In this document: positions 38,101 to 50,100 of the stretch, piece by piece
Numbering within the stretch: the stretch's first letter is position 1
How the letters are laid out: each line of letters opens with the position of its first letter
Source: Blasia pusilla
Lineage: Eukaryota; Marchantiophyta; Marchantiopsida; Blasiales
DNA length: 64,000 bases
Reading direction: 5' to 3'
Assembly: GCA_050084515.1 (NCBI GenBank)
Contig: CM114272.1
Location: 8,184,001-8,248,000 of the forward strand
The notes under the pieces: model-generated
Seen by the model: only the letters and a program-made list of their open reading frames with translations
Databases searched by the model: none
Told to the model about the DNA's origin: nothing
Translations under genes and position numbers: made by a program

Positions 38101-41100
38101 TTTAAATTTGCTACACTTGTTAAATGTAGTAATTCGCAGTTATCTTCCCAGGGCACTACCATTTTCTATTGCTGTGATTTTCCTACTCTTGAATGATCTG
38201 GTTTACGCGCGTACCAGCAGGAATTGTGATTTTGGAAGTCTCATGGGCCTCCTGGCTCCAGTTCCTCCATTAAATCTTCCTAGATAACTTAATTAAGCAT
38301 AGATGCAAATAGGCCATGTCATTTATCTCAAGTGGGCAGATTAACAGTGGGTTTGACTGAACTGCAATTTCGGCTTTAGATTTACCCTGGAATTGCCAAA
38401 CATAGACCGTATTCTTTCTAGAATACGGTCTATGTTTACTTATGGGTAGGGGAGGATTCGATCGCTTTCTTGCTTGTCGAGATGGAATTTGATTGATTGA
38501 TGTTCACAAGAAGAGTCGAGAGGAGGTAACCGTAGTGGATGGCCATCCTGGGCAGCTACCCGTACGTACTTACTAAGATTTCTGTGGTATGATATGGGTG
38601 ATGCAGAAATCATGTCGGAGAAAATGGATGGCAATCTCAGAGCAACGTGGGTGGATTGTATCACCCTCTTTGCGTTGGTGTGGTCTATTGGGGCTTGTAT
38701 GGATACAGATCAACGTTTAAAGTTCGACTTTCTCTTGAAGAAGCTTCTCGTATGCACTGAACTCCTGAACTGATTTCACTCCATCACTTCTATCTGTTCC
38801 AATCAAAATCTTACCTTCCTCATCCAATGTCTTCCCAGATAATGTAATGATCTATCCTCTTTGATTATAGTTCTCCTTTGACTCTGTTTACAGGCCAATC
38901 AACCACCAGAGGAGTACAAACCATTCATACTCACACCGGCTCGGAAAGTAGCAATCAACTTTCCAGATGGCAAGTCTGTGTATGATTGCGTCTTCAGGAA
39001 AGACAAAGGGAAGTGGGGTCTTTGGTTAGACTTAGTGGATGACCAGGGTCCACCCATTGAAGCAGATTTTGTGAAAATAATCGTCTCGACTGCAGACACA
39101 GCCAAGTACACTTACATGTTCCAAACTGTAATAGAGAAAAATATGCCTCTTTTGCTCGCTGGCCCAACAGGCACAGGAAAATCGGTCTACATCAAGCAGT
39201 ACTTGGTGAAGCTAGATCCTGCCAAGTGAGTATTTTGATCTACAGATATTCCTTCAGAAAGAAAACAGTGCAGATGGGAATATCTTTCACTATGGAAAAC
39301 AATCGAAGGGCAAGACAGAAATACACCACCAAGAAAGAGAACATCCTCTACCACTGGGAAATAGTGCAAGTATAAGACAGATAAACCAGAAAGAAGGGGG
39401 AAAACCCCCAGTACTAACAGGCAGACAAGCTGCAGATACTTACTTGCCCAGTCCTCATTCGGACCTTGGAATAATTGAACTACATGGCGTGATTGTGGGA
39501 TTTTCAAATTCTTTCTTCTGACATCTTCAGATCTGTTGCTACTAACTTGCATTGTCCTCATTCAATTGCATAGCGTGATTATGAGATCTTCCAGTTCCAT
39601 ATTTCTGAGCTCGTCAGATCTGTTGCTGATGTGCTTTGTAGATGGCAGTCTATGTTCTTCAATTTTTCAGCTCAAACAAGTGCCAATCAGACACAGGACA
39701 TCATTGATGGGAAACTCATAAAGAGAAGGCCTGGGGTCTTCGGCCCACAGAAGGGTAAACAATGCGTGATCTTTGTCGATGATCTCAGCATGCCTGCATT
39801 GGAGAAGTACGGTGCTCAGCCACCCATTGAACTGCTTCGCCAATGGATGGATCACCATGGGTGGTGAGTGTACTTTTCCAAAATCCGGTCCCCGTCCCAA
39901 CTCCAAGAAACCGTCATCGACTTTATCTACTGCCATATTTTCTATCCTTCTCCGAGCAGGGAAGGACGATTCAGTGGAAAATTCTCATCTCTGACTACGG
40001 ACTATTGAAGCATGTAGAGAAGCTGGGAAGCAGAAAACTCTCGGTGAAATAGAAGCATCACGAAGTTAGTGGTCCAAAGCTTTGTGCAGTACCTACTTGT
40101 CGTAAAACTGCCAGATTCATATCAAGGCAGCGTCTTTTTTGGTGGATCAAATGATATCGTCGTAGATCGAACGATGATGTTAACGTCCAAACTCCAATGC
40201 AGGTACGATCGGAACGATCTGTCATTTAGAAACATTGAGGATGTTCAGTTCGTATCAGCAATGGGTCCTCCAGGAGGAGGCAAGAACCCTGTCACCAATC
40301 GCTACCTCCGACACTTCAATGTCGTGGTTGTTACTGCATTTTCTGATCCGACCATGCAAAGGTAACGTACGTTCATCCCAAGTGATGTAGGTCGTTGGAA
40401 AACTTGCAGATAGCCCACATTCCGTCAGTAAGAGTTTTCTACCATCACGACTTTGCTGTGTTTATCAACGATAATTCAGTCGGAAATAACGTCAACTAGA
40501 TAATCATAGCGCAGGATGAATGACCTACAGCCTGCTCCAGTGAAAGTGATAGTAGCATCTACTCGAGCACTCACCAGGAGTTACTGAGCAAGGACTTAAA
40601 TTGGAAGTCTTTCATGTAGAGATATCGACGCTTTTATTGCCTTCATGTCGGGAGGTTGCTCTGTTGGAATATTTCAGCTGGGTTGTATGTGCCACTACAC
40701 TGATGTAGCACTTCTTTTCCCAGAATTTTTTCAACCCTGGTGGACTTCTGGATGAAGAGAGCAAGATACTCTGCAGCCATCCTGAAGCTAAGAAGCCCAT
40801 TGGTGAATGCCACCATTGAAATTTATCAGATTGTTCAGAAAGAGCTACTCCCAACACCAGAGAAGTCCCATTATACCTATAATCTCAGGGATCTTGGAAA
40901 GGTGCCGAATCTATCCTCCATTCAGTGTGGATCCCTTTCAGCCTTTGTCAGATGAACCCAATGGCAAATAATCACCAATCTCTGCTTCACCTTTTCCTAT
41001 ACAAGACTAGTTATGGTGAGATTAGAGTAGCTTCCAGTCATTTAAGAGATGTGGAGGATCTTGAAGAGAAAACAAGTGAGCCATTAGACACCAGGACGAG

Positions 41101-44100
41101 ATGTTTGCAACTTTTAGAAAACCTCTGTTGTGCTGATATTTTGAGGACATGTGTACCCTTTTGTGGCTTACAGGTGTTTCTGGGTTTACAATTTGCCCCC
41201 ATTGAAATCGGAGACGACACATACAAAATCATCCGATTATGGGCACACGAGTGCCTCCGTGTATTCTATGATCGTCTTATCAACGATAAAGATAGACTCT
41301 GGTTTTGCGAACTCTTGGCTGAACAGCTGGAGAAGCACTTCAGAGAGCGTTTTGGAAAGGTTTACGCAACTTTTTCTCACTCTGAGATCAAGAAGGGAGA
41401 CATAAGTCCTGCCATCTTCCAATACGTTATGGCTGGAGATTTTATGATCCCTGGAGCCGATCCTGCTCTGGTAAATGCCTCCTCTTGTCCGTGCCATCTT
41501 CGAACCTTTGATAGAATGGTCCATCGAACCTTTGAGCCCACAAGCTGGTCTAGCTTGCTTGGACTTCGTGTGGCATGAGATTGCTCACACTATAGGGTCG
41601 AAACAGTACTTCAAGTTCTGCTGATCAATTAGAGAACTTCAATCTGTGTCTGAGGATATAGAAATGGCAATAGTGATTTGTCGCGCTGGAAGTTGAGATT
41701 GCGGCAGATACCCATCGCTGAATACTCACTTCATTGTTTGCTTAGCTCACCGTTGTCATAGTTCCCATCACGGTACGCGTTCCATGGAGTGACACTGGCT
41801 TTGATTGCAGTATGATGAAATTACAGATGAAGAGCAGCTACTGAGAATAATGCTATCGTATCTGGAAGACTACAATGATCTCAGCAGCACTCCCATGAAC
41901 CTTGTGCTTTTTCAGTTCGCCATCCAACACATTGCTCGGATTTGCCGAGTCATAAAGCAGCCTGGGGGCAATGTGTTGATGGTGGGTGTTGGTGGTAGTG
42001 GAAGGCAAAGTTTGGCAAGACTGGCAGCTTTTATCGAAGGTTTTGACATCTATCAGGTAATCAGAATCTAGAGAGTAGAGGGACTAAAAAAACACAGTTC
42101 AGACAGAGAAATCACAGCATGCACAATACCAACCAGTGCTAACTTACAAGAAACAGTAGGAGTGTTATGGCCATGTCTAGGCCAGCTCCCTCCACGGTTT
42201 CACCCTCACAACCTCCCAGATGAGATAAACACAGACTAGGAACACTTCAGCTGATCTTGGGATAAGAAAGAGTTGTATCACCAAGCTATGACAAGCTCAT
42301 ACAGACAAGTGTAACCAAGCTGAACACTCACGGAGATACATACTATACTGCAGAAGCATCCTAGTGAAAAGTGGGTGCTTCACAAAGGAGCAGACAGCAG
42401 TAACTGAACAGAACAAGAAGCTGGACATATACACTAGTGGCTTGGAAGAGAAGGAGAGGGGAGTTCAGATGGAGACTACACTAAAACGAACCCTAAAATA
42501 TCTCTAGAAACGGGGCTGATAACTTGTTCCTCTAAAATAGAACTCCCCTAAACTGAGAAGGAATTTTAGTCATAACTATCAATTTGTACTTTTCATATAC
42601 TAGTGGCTTGGAAGAGAAGGAGAGGGGAGTTTAGATGGAGACTACACTAAAACGAACCCTAAAATATCTCTAGAAACGGGGCTGATGAACTTGTTCCTCT
42701 AAAATAGAACTCCCTAAACTGAGAAGGGATTTTAGTCATAACTATCTACTTGTACTTTTCTTCATTTTGTACTAGATCAGGGCAGGGGGCAACAACAGTC
42801 CATACCCTTTGTCATAGTTCCTAGCTGACTTCTGTTTTGTGTTTTCAACGTCAGGTATCTATTGTATGCTTCCCAAGTATTCTTTTGTCACACGCTTTGC
42901 ATGCATTTAACTCGAGTGATATCTATCTGAGACTCAGGAACGCTCTTCTTTTATCACTAGGCCCATGTTCAATACAAATGGGTTTTGTAGCATCGATCGA
43001 CCCTGAACAATGCAAAGGAAGGAACGCCTAAGAAGCAATTCGTGAATTACTCAAAACTTCCTGCGGTGTTGGTTGGTGATGAGCTCTTGGTCAAACTCAC
43101 CATTGTAACTATAATGAGTTTTGTATAATCGATTTGTCTGAACGAGTAACGCGTAAGGAGCAATTTGAGACCGTTTCAAAACTGCTTGCTGTGTTGGCTG
43201 GTGACGAGCTCTTGTTCATGGCAGGTGGAACTCTCCAAGAACTTTGGCATGCCAGAATGGCGAGAAAGCTTAGGAATCATGCTGAGAAAAGCTGGAGAAC
43301 TGGATAAAAAAGTGATGTTCTTATTTCCAGATACGCAGATCAAAATGGAGGGATTCGTAGAAGACATAAATTCTCTTCTGAATACAGGAGAGGTGCACAC
43401 CATGCCTATCAAACGTTTGACCAGCATTCTGTTTTCAAGTGCAGAAAATATTCCACAGCGTTATCCTGCTCATCAGAAGGAGACGTTTTTTCTTTTCAGG
43501 TTCCAAACCTTTACGATGCAGGAGACTTGGGAGCTATCTGTGAAACCATTCGACCAAGAGCAAAGCGAGCTAAAAGAGATGGTACAAGATTGGAGCTTCT
43601 TTCGTTTTTTGTGGACGAGTGCAACAAGAATATGCGCATAGCTTTGGTGCCTCCCTGAACATATGAAACACTTTCTTTTGTGGACTATCTGCTGTGAGTA
43701 ATTGAACAAGTAGAAGCAGATTTTGGTAATATAGCTCACCACAAGGATTTAGCGTCCATGAATGTTGAACAGGTACCATCTTCTTCAACAACTCTTAGTC
43801 AGGTGGCCATCTAAAAATGCCCCTTCTCAGTAAACTTGTCCTGGATCCACACTGATAAAAAGCTACACAGCATTGGCTAATTCTTGGCACTTGAAGCGTT
43901 TGGACTGAACAAGAGTGGATCTGTAGGCTTTCAGCCCGATCGGAGATACCTTCAGAGATAGGCTACGGAAGTTCCCATCTCTGGTGAACTGCTGCACAAT
44001 TGACTGGTTCAGTGCCTGGCCAACTGAGGTATGTCACACCCTGGTGACTTCTGAAAACTAGCAACTCACTTGCTATCCCGTAATTGATCATATCTTCCGA

Positions 44101-47100
44101 CAGTGCCATCCTTGACTACTTAAGCTGGTTCATTCAAGTTTTGGACGAATCTGTGAGAGATGAGAGTCTAAAATACTGAGAACGAATGAATTAGTTGATT
44201 TATTGTGCACGGAACCCCACAGGGCCATGGGGCTTAGCTTTGCAAAACTTAACGACAGTTTGAAAAGAAAGTACCAGCAACAGCAAGGACCTAAAATGTC
44301 CTTTGTGCGGGGAGAAAATGAATGAATGAATAGATTTAGATGAGAATGAATAGATTTTTTTGTCCACGGGGACCCCACAGTGTTAGGATTTCACATAAAA
44401 TTGTCTGCTGTTTTCTTCCAGTTTTTTAACTATGGTTAGTTCTGCAAACTATGGTTGGAAGTTTATCATAGTTACAAGTCTCAGTTAGTTTACTAGTTAC
44501 CTCTTTAACTGTTCTTGTGAGTTTTGGTTATGTTTAATTGTGCACATGGTGTGCTGGCCTACCCTTGCTGTGCTGGCCTGTTGTGCTGTCCTGCTCATAA
44601 TGTGCTGGTCTATTCCTGGTGTGCTGGCCTGCTCCTGTTGTGCTGGCCCTTCCACCTTGCCTTACCTTACCATGCAGTGGTCCTTTCTACTGGTCTCTTG
44701 TAGGAAAATATTTAACTCCCCCTCTCTTCCCTTCTTCTTTGATTCACTTCTACTCCTGCCCTCTAAGGCTGTGGGTTTTGAGATTAGCTCCTACATACCT
44801 GAACCTCTTCTGGTGCCTTGATCAACTAAGAAGGAATGGTGTGGAGAATGGAGAATGCTCCAAGAACCAATCTAGCACAAACTCCTGCATCTTGGTTTCA
44901 ACCACCTCTCTTCAGGACTTGTGTATTCTAATAAGGTGTTGCTTTTCAAGCACCCAGTTCTCAATAGAAGTTGTAGATCAGTTCTACATGCAATCCATTT
45001 CAGATTTGTTTTTTCCAGGTTTGTAAGTGATTACCCTCATGTACATGGTTCAGTGGAAGATCCTGTCGGGATCTACTATCTTTCTATCTTTTAAAAAGTT
45101 TTAAAAGTCGATCTGAGAGGAAGTAGAATTCTGATTTCAACACACAGGGCCATAGGATTTAGTTTTGAAGAATTAACAACAATGTGATTCTGCCTAGCCA
45201 TGAATTCTGAGACCTCGAGGGCCGGGTGAACAAAGAGATCTGGGAAATCAAGTCTAATGTGATTGTGAAAGGTGGAGAGGTAATTGTTAGAAATATATGA
45301 GAAATGTATGACACAATGGCAATGATACGATAGCAAAGCTGCGTGTGTGAACTTTATGTAGAACTTAGTAGACTATGCTCATCCAAGCCCCAGACTATAT
45401 ACTAGTCTGGATGGTGTCTGGAGCCAAGAAAGTTTAATCTTTTAGCCAAGTGGCCAAGTGACTAGATGGGGAACCACTTAAAGTAGGACGTGAGATACAG
45501 CGCCAAGTGGCTCTTTTAGTCAAGTGACCAAGTGGCTGGTTAGATGAAGGACCACTAACAGTAGCAGCACTAGATAGTTCCTTTAAATTCATTTAGTTTA
45601 AGCCTGATACCTCTATCTAAAATGTATTTATCTGACACTCCCACTGAGCTAGAATGATCTAGCTGGAAGAAAATGCAGCTGTCTACTCGGAAAGTGTCGC
45701 AATTCTAATATTTGGAGTAAAGAATAATGTTGGTCTTTAGATAGACTTTTGGTTAAAACATCAGCAGCCTGAACTGAGGATCTACATTCTTGTGGACGAA
45801 TATTTTGTTGTTGAATGTGTTCTGATATGAAGAAGAATTTTAGGTCCAAATGTCGGATTTCGGAATTGCAGCAAAAATTATTTGATAGTTGAATCGCAGC
45901 TTGATTGTCTTCATAAACAATTGTTGGAGTTTGCTGTGGAAAATCAATCTCAGCAAGTAAATGTCGAATCCAAATTTCTTTGGTAGCCTCATTGAGGGCT
46001 ATATAGTCAGCTTCTGTAGTAGACTGTGCAGTAACTGTCTGCTTCCGTGAGGCCCAATGTACTTCACCTCCTTTTCCTGTAGTGTGCGGTTGAGTCTTTC
46101 AGCAGTCCCATGCTGTATAGGAGAATCTCTTCCTGTGCGTTGATGAAGAATGCCAGAAGTTTGAAGAAAGACTTGACAAGAAGGGTCTATGTATTCACCA
46201 CCTCCATCAGTTCTGAGAAGGCGAATCTTGAGACCTGTTTCTCTTTGAACCATGATTTTGAACTTCGGGAATGTAGAAAAGACGTCTGACTTCTTGTGAA
46301 GGATGTAGACAAAGGATTTCTTTGTATATTGATCAAGAAAAGTACAGAAATAGTAGGCGTTTCCAATACTGGGTGTCTTCATTGGTCCTGCCAGACAGAT
46401 CACTATGAATCAGATCTAGAGCTTTTTGCACAGGAACAACTTGTCCATCTCCTGTGATATGTTGCCTGATGAGCTTGCCTTTAGCACAGCTTGTACAGAA
46501 ATTGAGATCATCGATGCAATCTAGACCTTGAACCATCTTCTGTCGATGTAGTTGCAGTAGATGCTGATTGTTGAGGTGTCCCATGCGATTGTGCCAGAGA
46601 TTGGATGAACTTCCGGTTAACAAAATCGTTTGTAGAGTACAAGATTGACATTCAATTAGATACAGGCCATGCCTGGCAAAACCTGTACCTAAACAATGAC
46701 CTTGTTTGATGAGTTCAAAAGACATGTTGTGAGAATAGAAAAGGGTATCTATAGAGTTTTCAACAAGTTTCTTCACAGAAACAATATTGTGCTGTCCAGT
46801 AGGGATAAACAGGACATTGGAACGAGTATGTAATTCAAAAAAAGCCTTTGACAAAAAGCTTTAATTGAACATTCCCACTAGCTGTAGCATATATTTTGCC
46901 ATTGCCTATACCAGAAATGAGAATTGGAGAAATAGGAAGGAAATTAGAGAAACATGAGAATTTGAACCAGAATCAAGGGTCCAAAGTTTGGAAAGATCTG
47001 GGAAAGTAGGTGTAGAGAATCTTTGCATCATGAATAGATAGAGTGGTTCATCGGTTGTAGTTCCTCAGATGTGGAGCATGTCAATGCTTGAGTGATAGGT

Positions 47101-50100
47101 GAAGTATTGACTTACAAAGATGAGGTATCTTCTGATTGAGTTTTGCAATACGCACGAAATTTCTTGAGGAATTTTCTGTGAGGACATTTACTTGAGATAT
47201 GATCTTTTTCGTTACAAATGTAACAGTAAGGCTCTTTGGCACTCATCTGAGGAGTTTTTCTTTGATGCTGAGTAGATGTAGACGGAAATGGACGTTTCCT
47301 GGTAGAATTGTGAAGAGAATTGGAAACTAGTCTACTTTCAAAATTTGAAGGCTTGTCTAGTTCAGAATCATAATATAGTACTCCAGTTTGAAGATCGTCA
47401 AAAGAAGGTTTATCTTTCTGCATCAATACGTGAATAAGAGATTTATACTCAACAGGAAGTTTGCTAATAGCAAAAGTGAATAGTTGTGGATCTGAAACAG
47501 GAGAACCTGCGGATGCAAGATTATTTGCAATAATCTTGAGTTGTGAAAGAAAATCTCGAGGTGATCTGCAAGATTCAACAGTGAGTTCGTACATGGATGC
47601 TAGTAAGTGTAGTACAGAAAATGAACCTGTAGTATCATAATTACGACATAGACAGGCCCATACTTCTTGAGATGTATCAAGATGTTCAGTTAAAGCCAGA
47701 GGTTCTCCTCTCAAGTGTAAACAAATCAGAGAACGAGCCTGATTGTCTAATTTTTCATTCTGCTGAATATTCTGTGTTTGAAGCATACGTTGACGAACGT
47801 ATCCTTGAGGTGCAGGTGCTTCATCAGCAGTTTCAGAAAGAGAGGTAGATGACGCAGCTGGCACAGATGTAATATATGCACTTTTAGCAACTGCGTCCCA
47901 TAAATCTCTGTAAACAAGAAGATTACGAATATGAATCTTCCACTCTTTCCAGTCAGAACCATCAAAGATTCCAACGCGGAAACCATCTTGATTCCCATTC
48001 AGGCCCATAACCTGTTAGAAATATATGAGAATGATATGACACAATGGCAATGATACGATAGCAAAGCTGCGTATGAACTTTATGGAGAAGTTAGTAGACT
48101 ATGCTCATCCAAGCCCCAGACTATATACTAGTCTGGATGGTGCCTACAGACAAGATAGCCTACGAGCTTTACAGCGCCTCTTTTAGCCCAGTGGCCAAGT
48201 GACTAGATGGGGAACCACTCAAAGGTTGACGTGAGATACAGCGCCAAGTGGCTAAGTGGCCAAGAGGCTCTTTTAGTCAAGTGGCCAAGTGGCTAGTTAG
48301 GTGAAGGACCACTAAGAGTGGCAGCATTAGATATTTCCCTTAACACTCATTTAGTTTAAGCCTGATACCTTTACCCAAAATGCATTTATGTAACACTAAT
48401 GATGTTCATGATCAATGAGCCCAGAGTTGCAAAATCTACACAATCTGTCCTCTCTTTCCTTCACTGAGAATTTTCCTTTCTCGATCTCAAGGTCAGTTGA
48501 GCCACATCTGAATCTCACCAATGCATCACGTAACTTGGTGGGAATTGGGGCAGAGATGTAAGAGGCTTGCTGCATGGATCTGCCAGTGTTCATGAGGGTG
48601 TGGTAGCGCCTCAATCTTTCTCCATTTTTGTGAGATGTATTCCCCCCTGGTTTCCCAAAGTCGCTGGTGCCGACCCCAGTTGGTGGAGATGTAATGGCTG
48701 TGTAGTTGTTCAGCCAGGTCCTGGTGGGTGGCCGTGGGCAGGGCATCGATGGAGATTCCCCATTTGATGAGCCACTCCTTGCAGTCATAGTACCAATGTT
48801 TTGCCCCAAGAGTTGCACTACTTTTAGAAACCTCAAAGGCTCTGGCTGAGAGACGATTGGGATCGTCCACGCAGATATCCTGGAGGTGTTGGAGGAATGT
48901 GATCAGATTTTTGACAGCATGAATCTGCTTAGGGACCTCCCCAAACTCAGCCAGTAGAATGTCGTGGGGAGTGGTTTTCCTAATGCCCAGACTCTGTTGC
49001 ATGAAGACCCTAAACGTCTAGACCTTGGGGCCATGCCTTGGGGCTGGGGCCCCACACCTCAGATGCATAGAGTGTGGCTGGGATCATGAGAGCTTTGAAG
49101 AGATGGATTTTTTGAATGCCAGAGTTCCATTCTTCTGCAGTTGGATTGCAGCATGTGTAAACCCCTTATGAGAGAGAGGAAGCTTCAGCATACGCAGTTC
49201 CCAACAGTAGAAAATTCCAACAAGATATGGAGACTTAAGGCCACGTCTCGACCAGCTCTCTGCTCAATTGTACACCCACGACTTCCAAGCAGACAAAAAA
49301 CCCACTAAAATCACTCAAGAAAAACCCTCGGACAAGGTGTTGTTGCAACACAAGCTCAATGCAGGAGACAGCAGAAAACGAGCTGATATCTGCAGATCAT
49401 TCACAGAGATCTAATATCTTCATTTATGGTTATCTCCAGTACAACCACATTCCTCAGTTTCCAGTACAGTTGTACTCCTCATCCAAGACTGGAGCAGCAA
49501 TAGCTTTCAGATAGAAGGGAGGGCCTTGGAGCATGTAGGCACACCGAACTAATAGAGCCACAAACCCACAAGAAATACCCAAAGAGCCCCCATGACTAGA
49601 ATTTCCATAAGAGGAGCTGCTTGAGGCTTTGGAAGAAATGGAGGCTGTCTTTAACAAGAAACCCCTGAGGCGTTTCTAGAAAGGGGCTGTGCCTGGCTGA
49701 TTACTCATTGCCCTAAAAATAACAATTCCTAAGTTGAAAGAGGCTTTAGCTGAGGGTGCCATGGGAGGAATGAATAAGAGTTAGCTAAAAATAACAAACA
49801 CATTAGCGAAAAGTATGAATTTGCAATTAACATTACTATTGCACCAGGTCAGTTCTAAAGCAACTATAGTTCATGCCCACTCAAAATAGTTCCTGCCTGA
49901 TTTATGAAGACTCTGGAGTATACAGCTCCTGAGTTTTGAAATGTACTGCATTCTCAACAGCTTTCATGAGCTCAACATTACAACCAATGTCTATATGGGC
50001 TTGTATTGCAGGCATTGCGATCGGTAGCAGTACGATTTCTTGCCACCGTAAATGCCGAGAGGAAAGTGATCAGAGAAATCGTGGACATAACTGTTCACTT

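Larger units (their letters stand above)
45285..48395 (-). mobile_element. Ty1/copia retrotransposon, internally deleted, nested in a LINE
   Basis: Both LTRs are present as direct repeats: the transcript-5' LTR at 48013-48395 and the 3' LTR at 45285-45637. They begin TGTTAGAAATATATGAGAA and end in CTGACA or TAACA. On the minus strand, gag (48008-47112) is an intact 298-codon frame ending in a CCHC knuckle [16 protein letters not shown]. Next come a GAG-pre-integrase region ([12 protein letters not shown]) and integrase core ([18 protein letters not shown]) with frame breaks. The integrase then fuses, near 46060, to RNase H ([26 protein letters not shown]). The reverse transcriptase is missing. 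Flanks GTAAT and CTAAT are a near-match target duplication. Nested inside a LINE in dynein intron 35. Confidence 0.92.

Noticed and set aside
41470-41580. Read-through of exon 31 past 41470
   Set aside because: The donor CTG|GTAAAT and the join [13 protein letters not shown] fit the family; the extension is intronic.
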